From: JAUIET01 sp045105115
GTDB taxonomy: Bacteria; Pseudomonadota; Gammaproteobacteria; Pseudomonadales; JAUIET01
Length of the DNA stretch: 64,000 nucleotides
Reading direction: 5' to 3'
NCBI GenBank assembly: GCA_045105115.1
Contig: JBGCDE010000054.1
Location: 54,873-118,872 of the forward strand
The translations under genes and the position numbers were made by a program. This document shows positions 35,520 to 43,741 of the stretch, piece by piece; within the stretch, counting starts at the first letter, position 1, and every line of letters begins with the position of its first letter. The notes under the pieces were generated by a model. The model was not told the origin of the DNA and ran no database searches. It saw only the letters and a list, made by a program, of their open reading frames with translations.

Positions 35520-36622
35520 TTCTCTTTTTTCGCCCGCGTTGAACTTTTACCTGCGTTCGGTTGGGCTTCGTGTCGTTCATAGGCTTCAACGATCCGCTGA
35601 ACCAATTGATGTCGCACTACATCTTTTGACTCGAAGGTAACCTGACCAATACCATCAATTTTTTTCAGTACTGAGATGGCGTGCTTTAGTCCTGAATAAG
35701 TATCTTTGGGTAGGTCGACCTGGGTTAAATCACCTGTGATGACTGCAGTAGACCCGAAGCCTATTCGAGTCAGAAACATCTTCATCTGGGCTTTGGTGGT
35801 ATTTTGTGCCTCATCCAGAATGATAAAGCTATCATTCAGTGTTCGGCCACGCATGTAAGCGAGAGGTGCGACCTCAATAACGTTTCGCTCTATAAGCTTG
35901 CCCACGGTCTCAAAGCCGAGCATTTCATACAGAGCATCGTATAAAGGGCGCAGGTAGGGATCGATTTTTTGGCTCAAGTCACCTGGCAAAAATCCTAGCT
36001 TCTCGCCTGCTTCTACGGCAGGTCGAACCAGCAAAATACGGCTCACTTTGTCTTGCTCCAGGGCTGCTACTGCGCAAGCTACCGCTAACCAGGTTTTGCC
36101 TGTACCAGCAGGGCCGATGCCAAAATTAATATCTTTACTTTGAATAAGCTTAACATAACGTTTTTGATTAGCGCCACGCGGCTTGACAAGAACGCGACGC
36201 GTGCGAAGCAGGCTGCCGTCGTTAGCTTCATTCAGGTCTTCAGTTGGTTCCCAGCTGGCTTCCTGAAGATGCAGGTGCACTTGTTCTGGGCTTAGGTGTC
36301 CGCTTTCAGTAGCAGCGTACAATTCCTTCAATACATGCTGGGCAGACCGCACTTGAGCGACGTTGCCTTCTATTGAGAAGCTATTGCCTCGGTTTCGAAT
36401 CTGAACGTTTAAGCGCTGTTCTATTTGTATCAGATTTTGATTGAACTGACCGCACAAATCGGCCAGCCGCTGCGCATTCTCTGGCTGTAATTCCAGACGG
36501 CGGTGAATCGATTCTTGCTGACTGCCACCGTCACTAAGCTCGGCTGATAAGTGCTCGGCACTTAAAGTAGCTTCAGGAGGAAAAGATGTGTTGTCAGAGA
36601 GGTTGGAAGTGTCGGGTTTCAA
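35516..36622 (-). CDS. ybeZ: PhoH-like ATPase YbeZ
   Basis: 368 residues. The N-terminal part looks like a KH-type nucleic-acid segment (about 55-95; NRGNSFSIEGNVAQVRSAQHVLKELY). The PhoH domain has GPAGTGKTWLA (Walker A), LVRPAVEAGEKLGFLPGDL, DSFIILDEAQNTTKAQMKMFLTR (Walker B and following) and VITGDLTQVDLP. It works with YbeY in RNA metabolism. It is the promoter-proximal gene of ybeZ-ybeY-corC-lnt, with a heat-shock-like promoter candidate upstream. Confidence 0.94.
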   Translation of the reverse strand: MKPDTSNLSDNTSFPPEATLSAEHLSAELSDGGSQQESIHRRLELQPENAQRLADLCGQFNQNLIQIEQRLNVQIRNRGNSFSIEGNVAQVRSAQHVLKELYAATESGHLSPEQVHLHLQEASWEPTEDLNEANDGSLLRTRRVLVKPRGANQKRYVKLIQSKDINFGIGPAGTGKTWLAVACAVAALEQDKVSRILLVRPAVEAGEKLGFLPGDLSQKIDPYLRPLYDALYEMLGFETVGKLIERNVIEVAPLAYMRGRTLNDSFIILDEAQNTTKAQMKMFLTRIGFGSTAVITGDLTQVDLPKDTYSGLKHAISVLKKIDGIGQVTFESKDVVRHQLVQRIVEAYERHEAQPNAGKSSTRAKKEK

Positions 36623-36713
36623 TTAAGGTGTTAGGGGTGGAGCATCGAGCTGTTGAGTCTTGCTGATTGCGCTTCATTGTTAAAAACGCTGCCTGCTGTG
36701 ATTGATACCACCC

Positions 36714-36739
36714 GGGGCCTGTTGACCCTATAGAACAAG
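36714..36739 (-). promoter_or_regulatory. Candidate heat-shock (sigma-32-like) promoter for ybeZ operon
   Basis: On the minus strand CTTGTTC (36739-36733) and CCCC (36717-36714) are separated by 15 nt, resembling sigma-32 elements CTTGAA and CCCCAT. The -10 half is imperfect. The ybeZYX-lnt genes are heat-inducible in E. coli, which gives some prior support. Confidence 0.3.
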
Positions 36740-36791
36740 TAACAAGAATATAAGAAAAATCGGGTTTTGGGTACTTTAATTTACGCTCTGA

Positions 36792-38123
36792 TCAGAGCAG
36801 GGAGCCTCGCAAGGAATTTGGTAAAGCTTGCTCAATCTGCAGTACGGCAAAATCACCGATCAAGTCGTGATTATCGGCTTTAAAATTGACTACCCGGTTG
36901 TTTTCAGTTCGCCCCTGTAATTCTTGTGGGTCTTTTCTGGAAGGGCCCATCACCAGCACGGTCTGCTGGCTACCGACCATTTGCCGGCTTATTTGCTGCG
37001 CTTGCTGATTGATTCTGTCTTGCAGAATTTGAAGCCGCTTTTTCTTTTCCTGCATGGGTACCGGGTCATCCAGTTCGGCTGCGGGTGTGCCAGGCCTGGC
37101 GCTGTAAATGAAGCTAAAACTGTGATCAAACCCTACTTCATTTATGAGGTTCATGGTCTGCTCAAAATCACTATCAGTCTCGCCGGGGAAGCCGATAATA
37201 AAGTCTGAAGAAAGGCTGATGTTTGGTCTGTGTTGGCGCAGTTTGCTGATTTTGGCGAGGTACTCTTCTGTACTATGGCCGCGCTTCATGCGGCGCAACA
37301 CGTCATCCGATCCGCTTTGGACCGGCAGGTGGAGGTGACTGACTAGTTCCGGTATTTCAGCGTAAGCATCAATCAATGCCTCACTGAATTCCACTGGGTG
37401 TGAAGTGGTGTAGCGAATTCTGTCAATGCCAGCAATAGCCGCCACAAAGCTTAATAGTTCAGCAAAATCAATGACTTCATTTAGGTGATTCAGTCCGCGG
37501 TAGGCATTCACGTTCTGGCCCAATAGATTGACTTCGCGTACACCACGCTCTGCCAAGCTCGCAACTTCTGCCAATACATCATCAAATGGACGGCTTATTT
37601 CCTCACCGCGGGTATAGGGCACAACGCAAAATGTGCAGTACTTGCTGCAACCTTCCATGATGGAGACGAACGCAGAAGGGCCATCAACGCTCGGTTCGGG
37701 CAAGCGATCAAATTTCTCGATTTCCGGGAAAGTAACATCAACCACCGGTATGCCGGGTTGACGCTTACTTATCATATCGGGCACGCGGTGCAGGGTTTGC
37801 GGGCCGAACACCAAGTCAACAAAGGGCGCTCGATCAGTAATGGCCTTACCTTCCTGGCTGGCTACACAACCACCCACACCGATGATTATGTTGGGCTGTT
37901 GTTCTTTGAGCAGACGCCAGCGCCCTAACTGATGAAACACTTTTTCCTGCGCTTTCTCGCGGATTGAGCAGGTGTTCAGCAGCAGCACATCGGCGTCGTT
38001 CTCGTTTTCTGTGGCAACCAGATCATGTTCCAGCCGCAATAAATCTCGAATACGACTGCTGTCGTATTCGTTCATCTGACAACCATGTGTCTTGATGTAC
38101 AGTTTCTTTGCTGGATCAGGCAT
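36792..38123 (-). CDS. miaB: tRNA-2-methylthio-N6-isopentenyladenosine synthase
   Basis: 443 residues. A radical SAM methylthiotransferase acting on A37 of tRNAs reading UNN codons. The N-terminal UPF0004 domain supplies three cluster cysteines (THGCQMNEYDS, LLNTCSIREKA, VGGCVA). The radical SAM triad is CSKYCTFC, followed by VPYTRGEE, and the SGSDDVLRRMKRGH segment. A C-terminal TRAM domain is present (about 375-440). It lies upstream of ybeZ on the same strand with a 169-bp gap, the gene order also found in E. coli. Confidence 0.96.
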   Translation of the reverse strand: MPDPAKKLYIKTHGCQMNEYDSSRIRDLLRLEHDLVATENENDADVLLLNTCSIREKAQEKVFHQLGRWRLLKEQQPNIIIGVGGCVASQEGKAITDRAPFVDLVFGPQTLHRVPDMISKRQPGIPVVDVTFPEIEKFDRLPEPSVDGPSAFVSIMEGCSKYCTFCVVPYTRGEEISRPFDDVLAEVASLAERGVREVNLLGQNVNAYRGLNHLNEVIDFAELLSFVAAIAGIDRIRYTTSHPVEFSEALIDAYAEIPELVSHLHLPVQSGSDDVLRRMKRGHSTEEYLAKISKLRQHRPNISLSSDFIIGFPGETDSDFEQTMNLINEVGFDHSFSFIYSARPGTPAAELDDPVPMQEKKKRLQILQDRINQQAQQISRQMVGSQQTVLVMGPSRKDPQELQGRTENNRVVNFKADNHDLIGDFAVLQIEQALPNSLRGSLL

Positions 38124-38158
38124 TAGAAGCGCTTCTGGGCTATCTTTTGGGGGGCGGC

Positions 38159-38164
38159 ATTATA
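38159..38164 (-). promoter_or_regulatory. -10 element for miaB
   Basis: A perfect TATAAT is found on the minus strand, 35 bp before the miaB start. No convincing -35 hexamer is present 16-18 bp upstream, so it may be weak or activator-dependent. Confidence 0.4.
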
Positions 38165-38182
38165 ACTGCGCAACGGCATTTA

Positions 38183-38191
38183 TGGTATATT
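38183..38191 (+). promoter_or_regulatory. Extended -10 promoter for the DUF1820 gene
   Basis: TGGTATATT fits an extended -10 (TGn-TATAAT with one mismatch), 29 bp before the ATG at 38220. It lies back to back with the miaB -10 in the same 96-bp gap. Confidence 0.45.
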
Positions 38192-38219
38192 GTCTGGCGT
38201 TATTCAGTGAGTTCAAATC

Positions 38220-38558
38220 ATGGCCGATGAGGCAATCTACAAAGTAATTTTTCAAAACCAGAGCCAGGTTTATGAAGTATATGCCCGTGAAATCTATCAA
38301 AGCGACATGTACGGTTTCATCGAGGTTGAAGAGTTTGTATTCGGCGAGCGCAGCAACGTGTTGGTTGACCCTGGCGAAGAAAAGCTAAAGAACGAATTTA
38401 ACGGTGTGGCCAGAAGCTATATTCCCATGCACGCGATCATCAGAATCGATGAAGTAGAGCGTGAGGGCGTTGGTAAAGTCACAGAAAGTAAAAGTGGTTT
38501 TGAAAAAGTAACGCATTTACCACTGCCTAACAGAGCACCGGTAGACTCTGGCGATTGA
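38220..38558 (+). CDS. DUF1820 family protein
   Basis: 112 residues, soluble, no known domain beyond DUF1820. Typical segments are IYKVIFQNQSQVYEVYAREIYQSDMYGFIEVEEFVFGE and the VDPGEEKLKNEF / YIPMHAIIRIDEVE part. The family is widespread in gammaproteobacteria, often beside miaB as here; function is not known. Convergent with the PilZ gene, 20 bp away. Confidence 0.85.
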   Translation: MADEAIYKVIFQNQSQVYEVYAREIYQSDMYGFIEVEEFVFGERSNVLVDPGEEKLKNEFNGVARSYIPMHAIIRIDEVEREGVGKVTESKSGFEKVTHLPLPNRAPVDSGD

Positions 38559-38578
38559 GCTCGGTGCTGCTCAAAACC

Positions 38579-38941
38579 TCAATCGGTACCATAAGTGTCG
38601 ATTAGGTGCTGAATCAGACCTTCAGCGGTTTCTGACGCGTCTATGATCTGAAATCCTGCCCAATGCTGACCTGCGATGCTGCTTGGGCTGCACCACAAGC
38701 AGTCGGCGCCCACGTTTATCACCTTGTGACCATCCAAATCCTGCGGCAATGATATTGCGAATTGGTAGATGTTGCCGGCTTCGGGTTCCTCCTCCATCAC
38801 TAACATCAAGCCCTCGATAGTGACATTAGCGATCTCGCCAACACGATCGCCATTTAATACGTCATAAACCGCTATATCAGTGCCGAGATAGACTCGTCTG
38901 TGCTTACGGTGGTTGCTGTAATCGGTAGCTGCTGTATTCAT
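38579..38941 (-). CDS. Stand-alone PilZ-domain protein
   Basis: 120 residues. It has the c-di-GMP motif RxxxR (R12-K-H-R-R16 in NHRKHRRVYLG) and an N39-x-T41-x-x-G44 variant of the D/NxSxxG motif, with Thr in place of Ser. It is likely to bind c-di-GMP through these residues. The ATG at 38941 overlaps the stop of the DUF1631 gene (ATGA), so the two are translated together. An in-frame start 120 bp earlier would lie wholly inside the upstream gene and is not used. The gene supplies what the C-terminus of full-length DUF1631 proteins contains and its neighbour lacks. Confidence 0.82.
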   Translation of the reverse strand: MNTAATDYSNHRKHRRVYLGTDIAVYDVLNGDRVGEIANVTIEGLMLVMEEEPEAGNIYQFAISLPQDLDGHKVINVGADCLWCSPSSIAGQHWAGFQIIDASETAEGLIQHLIDTYGTD

Positions 38942-40602
38942 CCTGCTTTCGCCTCCATGGCAGTATTTTGGTACTGCCCATACGTACCCACACCCGGGTT
39001 TTTGTGGTGATGCATTAGTTGCTGTAAGAAGTGTCGTACTTCCAGACCCTCGCCGCCACAAGCCAGTATTCCGTGGCGTAGCTGCGGCGCGAGCTCGGTA
39101 AACTCTGTTTCGGATTGACCTTCGCCACCTACTGAATAGATGATGATGCGGTCAATCAAATTAAGGCAATTTTCAGCCACTTCCGGGTCATCATTGCGGT
39201 TGGTGTAAAGGCTTGTGACGTATTGCACCCACGTGTCATACAAGAAATCGACCACTAGATCTGGAACAGGCTGCTGCGCCTGCTGAATCTTGGCTTCGGC
39301 GATTCTGCGGACACTCAGCCTTAAGCTATCCAGCTGGCGAAGCCCGGTTTGGCAGCGCTTCTTTTTGTCCAGGTGTGCGTGAATCAGTCGGTCGTGATGA
39401 CGCAGTTCCGCGCTGAAGCGAAACGCTAACTCCGAGAAGACTCGGGGTCGTAACTCAGATTGAGCGCTCAGTTGCTCCACAACCGACTTGATTTGCAGCA
39501 ACAAAGCAGGCCGTTGTAGAGGTGCGGCTTTGCTTTGATACAGATCAATGGCGCGAGTTAAGGTTTGTAGTAGTCTTTGGGCCGGGTGATCGGGATTATT
39601 CGCTAGTGTATCGTCTGACAAAGCCAACCTAACATAAGGTGTATACAGTCGGCTGAGTAAGCTCTTGATATGGCTGTTCATCGCTTCGTGGCTGAGTAAC
39701 TCGTTAAATAGTTGCCCAACGGCCTCGATAGCCTGAATATTGTCGTCTTGCAGTGCTTCGTTTGCAGCAGGTGTGAATATCGCGTCGGCTGCGATTGGTG
39801 CAGATTCTTGATGCCTCGCAACGTTCGCGATACTGGCCGGTTGTTCTGCTACGCTGGCTTCCTCAAAACTGTCGTGCTGTTTATCGTGTTCTCTGGCTGC
39901 CTGTTGCTGCTGCTCTAGTAGGGTTGAGCGAGCATGGTCTTGATTTTGTTGACTGTCTCGCAGGTTAGGTAATATGCCCTGCTCGACCAGAAAGCCGTTC
40001 ATCTGTTCATACAGCTCGTTAAGTTGTCTCAGGAAGCTGGCATCAAATAATCGAAAAGCCAAAATACGTGTTTGTAAGTTCCAGTGCAGACTGGTAATCG
40101 AGCGTTCAAAGGCATGAGCGAAACTTAAGGGCGTAAATGGATTACGCTCGGCGGTGACCTTCATCTGACTAATGACAGAAAGCCGGCTATTCAGCGCGCC
40201 AAGTAAGGCTTCGCTGCGCAATGCCGCTGCGTTGATCATATTGGGCAAAGCCAGTTCGCTTTCGATAACGCGTTCCAGTTCTTTGCTGATCTCTTCGCCA
40301 CTGTCGCGTTGATTAAGGAAATCGGCAAACTCGGCGTAAGTGTTGTTAATCGAGGTTAGAAAGGCGCTTTCGAATTGCTCAAACCGAGCCTTGTTGCGCT
40401 TCTCCAGTACAAATTGTCTTAATGACTGCTGTTCAGGCTGCATGCTTGTTCCTGACCCTGTGTCATTTTCCTGATCGAACAAAGCCGAAAGCTGTTCATT
40501 CTTGCTCTCAAACTGTCGAAAGAAATCGATCAGATGCACACGACAGAAATCATCGCTGAAAGTTTGCAATTCTCGAAGCATAAAATTCTGTATGTTCTTC
40601 AT
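38938..40602 (-). CDS. DUF1631 family protein, short form (paralogue 3)
   Basis: 554 residues. Homology to the two larger paralogues is visible in the N-terminal region (SALFDQEND...LEKRNKARFEQFESAFL), in LNELYEQMNGFLVEQGILPNL, and in the core INSHIKSLLSRLYTPYVRLALSDDT with NPDHPAQRLLQTLTRAID. The core SRLYTPYVRLAL is a degraded form of SRLQIPVLKVAL. A Gln-rich segment (about 225-250) is a linker. It lacks the C-terminal PilZ-like barrel; a real PilZ gene overlaps its stop instead. Predicted cytoplasmic; function unknown. Confidence 0.75.
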   Translation of the reverse strand: MKNIQNFMLRELQTFSDDFCRVHLIDFFRQFESKNEQLSALFDQENDTGSGTSMQPEQQSLRQFVLEKRNKARFEQFESAFLTSINNTYAEFADFLNQRDSGEEISKELERVIESELALPNMINAAALRSEALLGALNSRLSVISQMKVTAERNPFTPLSFAHAFERSITSLHWNLQTRILAFRLFDASFLRQLNELYEQMNGFLVEQGILPNLRDSQQNQDHARSTLLEQQQQAAREHDKQHDSFEEASVAEQPASIANVARHQESAPIAADAIFTPAANEALQDDNIQAIEAVGQLFNELLSHEAMNSHIKSLLSRLYTPYVRLALSDDTLANNPDHPAQRLLQTLTRAIDLYQSKAAPLQRPALLLQIKSVVEQLSAQSELRPRVFSELAFRFSAELRHHDRLIHAHLDKKKRCQTGLRQLDSLRLSVRRIAEAKIQQAQQPVPDLVVDFLYDTWVQYVTSLYTNRNDDPEVAENCLNLIDRIIIYSVGGEGQSETEFTELAPQLRHGILACGGEGLEVRHFLQQLMHHHKNPGVGTYGQYQNTAMEAKAG

Positions 40603-40793
40603 TTTATTCTATAAAAATCAACAAGATATTGGTCTTCGTCTTCTACTGTGCGGTAAACCCCGCAGCAAGCCCCACTTACTCATCTGAGTATAGACAGAAA
40701 GCCAGTTTCCGCCGCTTAATTGCTCAATAAATAAACTATTATGATATTGCCCGGCTCGAACGGTAGAAATTGCTGGTGTAGCACTAAAGCAGA

Positions 40794-40822
40794 GCTTGAT
40801 ATCGCCATTTGTGCACCCATAT
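40794..40822 (+). promoter_or_regulatory. Sigma-32 (heat-shock) type promoter for lon
   Basis: GCTTGAT (40794-40800) and ACCCATAT (40815-40822) are separated by 14 nt, the same elements and spacing as in the E. coli dnaK P1 promoter (CTTGAT-N14-CCCCAT). Transcription would start near 40829-40830, about 29 nt before the lon ATG. lon is a classic heat-shock gene. Confidence 0.65.
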
Positions 40823-40840
40823 CAAGGGAGCAGCATAAAG

Positions 40841-40879
40841 ATGTATGGGCGAGAAAGATGTCAGAAAAAAATTCAATAG
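40841..40879 (+). CDS. Possible upstream ORF overlapping the lon start (12 codons)
   Basis: ATG at 40841 with a good Shine-Dalgarno AAGGGAG (40824-40830, 10-nt spacing) opens a 12-residue frame, MYGRERCQKKIQ, that runs through the lon start codon at 40858 in another frame and ends 19 nt inside lon. The lon ATG has only a weak site of its own. If the transcript begins near 40829 as predicted from the heat-shock promoter, most of this Shine-Dalgarno would be missing. The ORF would therefore matter mainly on a longer transcript. Confidence 0.25.
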   Translation: MYGRERCQKKIQ

Positions 40880-43284
40880 AATCATTGATTTACAGTGAAG
40901 CTGAAGAAGGTTCAGAGGTGTTTATCGATGAGGATGGGCGCGACGGATTCAGCTTGGCTAAGCCAGACGACGTATTGCCCGATAAGCTCTTCATTCTGCC
41001 TATTTCAGGCCGGCCGTTCTTTCCTGCGCAAATTCAACCGGTGTTGATCAATAAGAAGCGCTGGAAAGCCACACTCAAGCGTGTTGCAAAAACGCCCCAT
41101 GCTGCACTTGGGCTTGTGTACGTTGGTGATCAGGACCCAGATGAAGTAAATACAGACGATTTACCGTTGATTGGCTGCGCAGTGAAAATACACTCTGCTA
41201 TTGCTGATGATGACCAGCTGCAATTTGTAGCCCAAGGCCTTAAACGATTCCAGATCAAGCGCTGGTACAAGAACGAGCCGCCGTTGATAGCGCAGGTGAC
41301 CTATCCCGTTGCAGACACCGATGATAGTGATGGCGTAAAAGCACATGCTATGGCAATTGTTAAAGCCATCAAAGATCTGTTGCCGCTGAACCCCTTGTAC
41401 ACCGAAGAGCTTAAGAACTATTTAAGTCGTTTCAGTCCGAACGATCCGTCGCCATTGACTGACTTTGCGGCCGCGATTACATCTGCAAAAGGAGATGCGC
41501 TTCAGGATGTGCTGGAAACCATTCCTTTGCAGGAGCGGATGGAAAAGGTGTTGGTTTTGTTACGCAATGAAATGGAAGTGGCTGAACTGCAAACATCGAT
41601 TACGGCGCGTATCAATGAGCAAGTCAGTGACAACCAGCGAGAATTTTTTCTTCGCGAGCAATTAAAGATTATCCAAAAAGAACTGGGTCTATCAAAAGAT
41701 GATCGCACCGCCGATGCCGACCAGTTTCGTGAACGCCTGGACGCCCTGAATCCGCCTACGCACGCCTTGAAAAAAATTGAGGAAGAACTGCACAAATTAT
41801 CTGTGCTTGATTCGGGTTCTCCTGAGTATGGCGTGACCCGCAATTATCTTGACTGGGCAACTTCGGTACCTTGGGGTGTTTACTCAGACGACAGACTAGA
41901 TCTGGCCCATGCTCAGCAAGTACTTGATGCGCATCATGATGGTTTGGATGATGTAAAAGACCGAATTAAAGAGTTTCTAGCAGTTGGCGTTTATAAAGGT
42001 GAGATAGCAGGCTCTATTTTATTGTTGGTTGGTCCACCTGGGGTTGGCAAAACGTCAATAGGGCGGTCGATTGCTGATGCACTCGACAGGAAATTCTACC
42101 GATTCAGTTTGGGCGGCATGCGCGATGAAGCTGAGATAAAAGGACACAGGCGAACCTATATTGGTGCAATGCCAGGAAAATTTGTCCAGGCATTGAAGCA
42201 GGTTGAGGTTTCCAACCCGGTAATTATGCTAGACGAAATAGACAAGATTGGAGCGTCTTACCAAGGTGACCCGGCGTCGGCTTTGCTTGAAGTGTTGGAC
42301 CCTGAGCAAAATGCGCAGTTTCTTGACCACTACATAGACCTGCCAATCGACTTGTCGAAAGTTCTGTTTGTGTGCACCGCCAACCAGCTCGACTCTATTC
42401 CAGGTCCTTTGCTCGATCGCATGGAAACAATTCGGCTTGCCGGATACATCACTGAGGAAAAGCTCGCAATAGCAAAAAATCATTTGTGGCCTAAAGCCTT
42501 GAAACAAGCTGGTGTTAAAGCGCGACAACTGCGCATTAATCAAGGTGCGCTGCGCATGCTGATCGAAGGCTATGCGCGTGAGGCCGGTGTGCGCAATTTG
42601 GAAAAACAGCTAAAGCGAATCATACGCAAAGCGATCATGCAATTTCTGGAGGAACCTGACAAAGCAATCCGCATAGGCAAGGAACAGGTTGAAGAGTACT
42701 TGGGTCCACCAATTTTTCGACAAGAAAGGATGATGTCCGGCATCGGCGTAGTAACGGGTTTAGCATGGACCAGTATGGGTGGTGCGACTCTGCCTATGGA
42801 AGCAACCCGAATTCACACGGACAATCGCGGTTTCAAATTGACTGGAAAGCTAGGCGAGGTGATGCGCGAGTCTGCGGAAATTTCCTATAGCTATGTTATT
42901 TCCAATCTCGAGAAATACGACTGTGATCTTGAATTCTTCGACAAGTCCTATATTCATCTGCACGTGCCAGAAGGCGCGACACCAAAAGATGGTCCCAGTG
43001 CCGGCGTAACAATGACAACGGCATTGATATCATTGGCCAGGAACCAAAAAGTATCCAGACCATTGGCGATGACTGGAGAAATAACCTTAACCGGTCAAGT
43101 GCTTGCAGTAGGTGGAATACGTGAAAAAGTGATTGCCGCCAGGCGTAGCAAAATTAAGGAACTAATACTGCCTGAAGCGTGTCGTAGAGACTTCGACGAA
43201 TTACCTGATTATTTGCGCAAGGGTCTAACAGTTCACTTTGCTGAGCATTACGATCAGGTTTTTGATATCGTCTTTAGCAGATAA
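40858..43284 (+). CDS. lon: ATP-dependent Lon protease
   Basis: 808 residues from the ATG at 40858. The N-terminal substrate domain begins LFILPISGRPFFPAQIQPVLI, typical of the second Lon type found alongside or instead of classic Lon in many gammaproteobacteria. The AAA+ module has GPPGVGKTS (392-400). The protease has PKDGPSAGVTM (S714) and GGIREKVIAARR (K757), with the 43-residue spacing of the Ser-Lys dyad in E. coli Lon. It degrades misfolded and regulatory proteins. The frame is open 39 codons upstream, but this part has no Lon homology. Regulation by heat shock is suggested by the promoter. Confidence 0.95.
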   Translation: MSEKNSIESLIYSEAEEGSEVFIDEDGRDGFSLAKPDDVLPDKLFILPISGRPFFPAQIQPVLINKKRWKATLKRVAKTPHAALGLVYVGDQDPDEVNTDDLPLIGCAVKIHSAIADDDQLQFVAQGLKRFQIKRWYKNEPPLIAQVTYPVADTDDSDGVKAHAMAIVKAIKDLLPLNPLYTEELKNYLSRFSPNDPSPLTDFAAAITSAKGDALQDVLETIPLQERMEKVLVLLRNEMEVAELQTSITARINEQVSDNQREFFLREQLKIIQKELGLSKDDRTADADQFRERLDALNPPTHALKKIEEELHKLSVLDSGSPEYGVTRNYLDWATSVPWGVYSDDRLDLAHAQQVLDAHHDGLDDVKDRIKEFLAVGVYKGEIAGSILLLVGPPGVGKTSIGRSIADALDRKFYRFSLGGMRDEAEIKGHRRTYIGAMPGKFVQALKQVEVSNPVIMLDEIDKIGASYQGDPASALLEVLDPEQNAQFLDHYIDLPIDLSKVLFVCTANQLDSIPGPLLDRMETIRLAGYITEEKLAIAKNHLWPKALKQAGVKARQLRINQGALRMLIEGYAREAGVRNLEKQLKRIIRKAIMQFLEEPDKAIRIGKEQVEEYLGPPIFRQERMMSGIGVVTGLAWTSMGGATLPMEATRIHTDNRGFKLTGKLGEVMRESAEISYSYVISNLEKYDCDLEFFDKSYIHLHVPEGATPKDGPSAGVTMTTALISLARNQKVSRPLAMTGEITLTGQVLAVGGIREKVIAARRSKIKELILPEACRRDFDELPDYLRKGLTVHFAEHYDQVFDIVFSR

Positions 43285-43442
43285 TAGCGACACTGACTTG
43301 CTTTGTAGGGCGCTTTAGGCCAAACTTAGCGCAGTTAAACGGCTAGTGTTTTTCGGTTTTTACAAACCTTAAAGCGTTGGCCGTTTTTGGTCTTCGGATG
43401 CTTTATGTATCACTTATAGGTGTTAAACACATTTTATTGATC

Positions 43443-43604
43443 ATGACTCAACTTTTGAAACAAACCACATTTAACCTCGATGCTGCAGCAGCTGCGTCGG
43501 GTATTGGTGCTTACGGCCAGGCATGGCATGTGAGCATGCGTGGCGTGTCGTGTGTAAACGAGTTGGGTTGCGTGAAAAACACACTATTGGAGCCAGGGGG
43601 ATAG
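43443..43604 (+). CDS. Small ORF, 53 codons, possible peptide or leader peptide
   Basis: In the 457-bp gap after lon, MTQLLKQTTFNLDAAAAASG opens a 53-residue frame that ends SCVNELGCVKNTLLEPGG. Codon choice resembles the neighbours, but there is no clear ribosome site before the ATG. It has two cysteines six residues apart, one Trp and an Ala-rich middle. I do not recognise it. No maturation enzyme gene is nearby; a transporter gene starts 137 bp downstream. The last codons contain GGGGG (43596-43600), which can pair with the CCCCC arm of the terminator that follows, so a leader-peptide role is possible. It may equally be non-coding. Confidence 0.35.
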   Translation: MTQLLKQTTFNLDAAAAASGIGAYGQAWHVSMRGVSCVNELGCVKNTLLEPGG

Positions 43605-43633
43605 TCTTCAACGACTAATGCTTTTAGAACAGC

Positions 43634-43666
43634 AGCCCCCGCGAACCACGTTCCCGGGGGCTTTTT
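43634..43666 (+). terminator. Intrinsic terminator before the MFS gene
   Basis: AGCCCCCG (43634-43641) pairs perfectly with CGGGGGCT (43655-43662), with a 13-nt loop, followed by TTTTT. It lies 76 bp before the MFS start codon, so it ends the upstream transcript or acts as an attenuator for the transporter. Apart from this and the small ORF, I see nothing further between 43285 and 43741. Confidence 0.8.
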
Positions 43667-43741
43667 CGTTTCTGGGCCGCAGTATTTAAGACGTAGGCAA
43701 TGGATGCCTTGCGAGGAAAGTAGGTAAGAGAAGGTGAAATC

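Noticed and set aside
38579..39061. Longer start for the PilZ protein
   Set aside because: The extra 40 codons are inside the DUF1631 gene and unlike PilZ; the ATG at 38941 gives a classic ATGA overlap.
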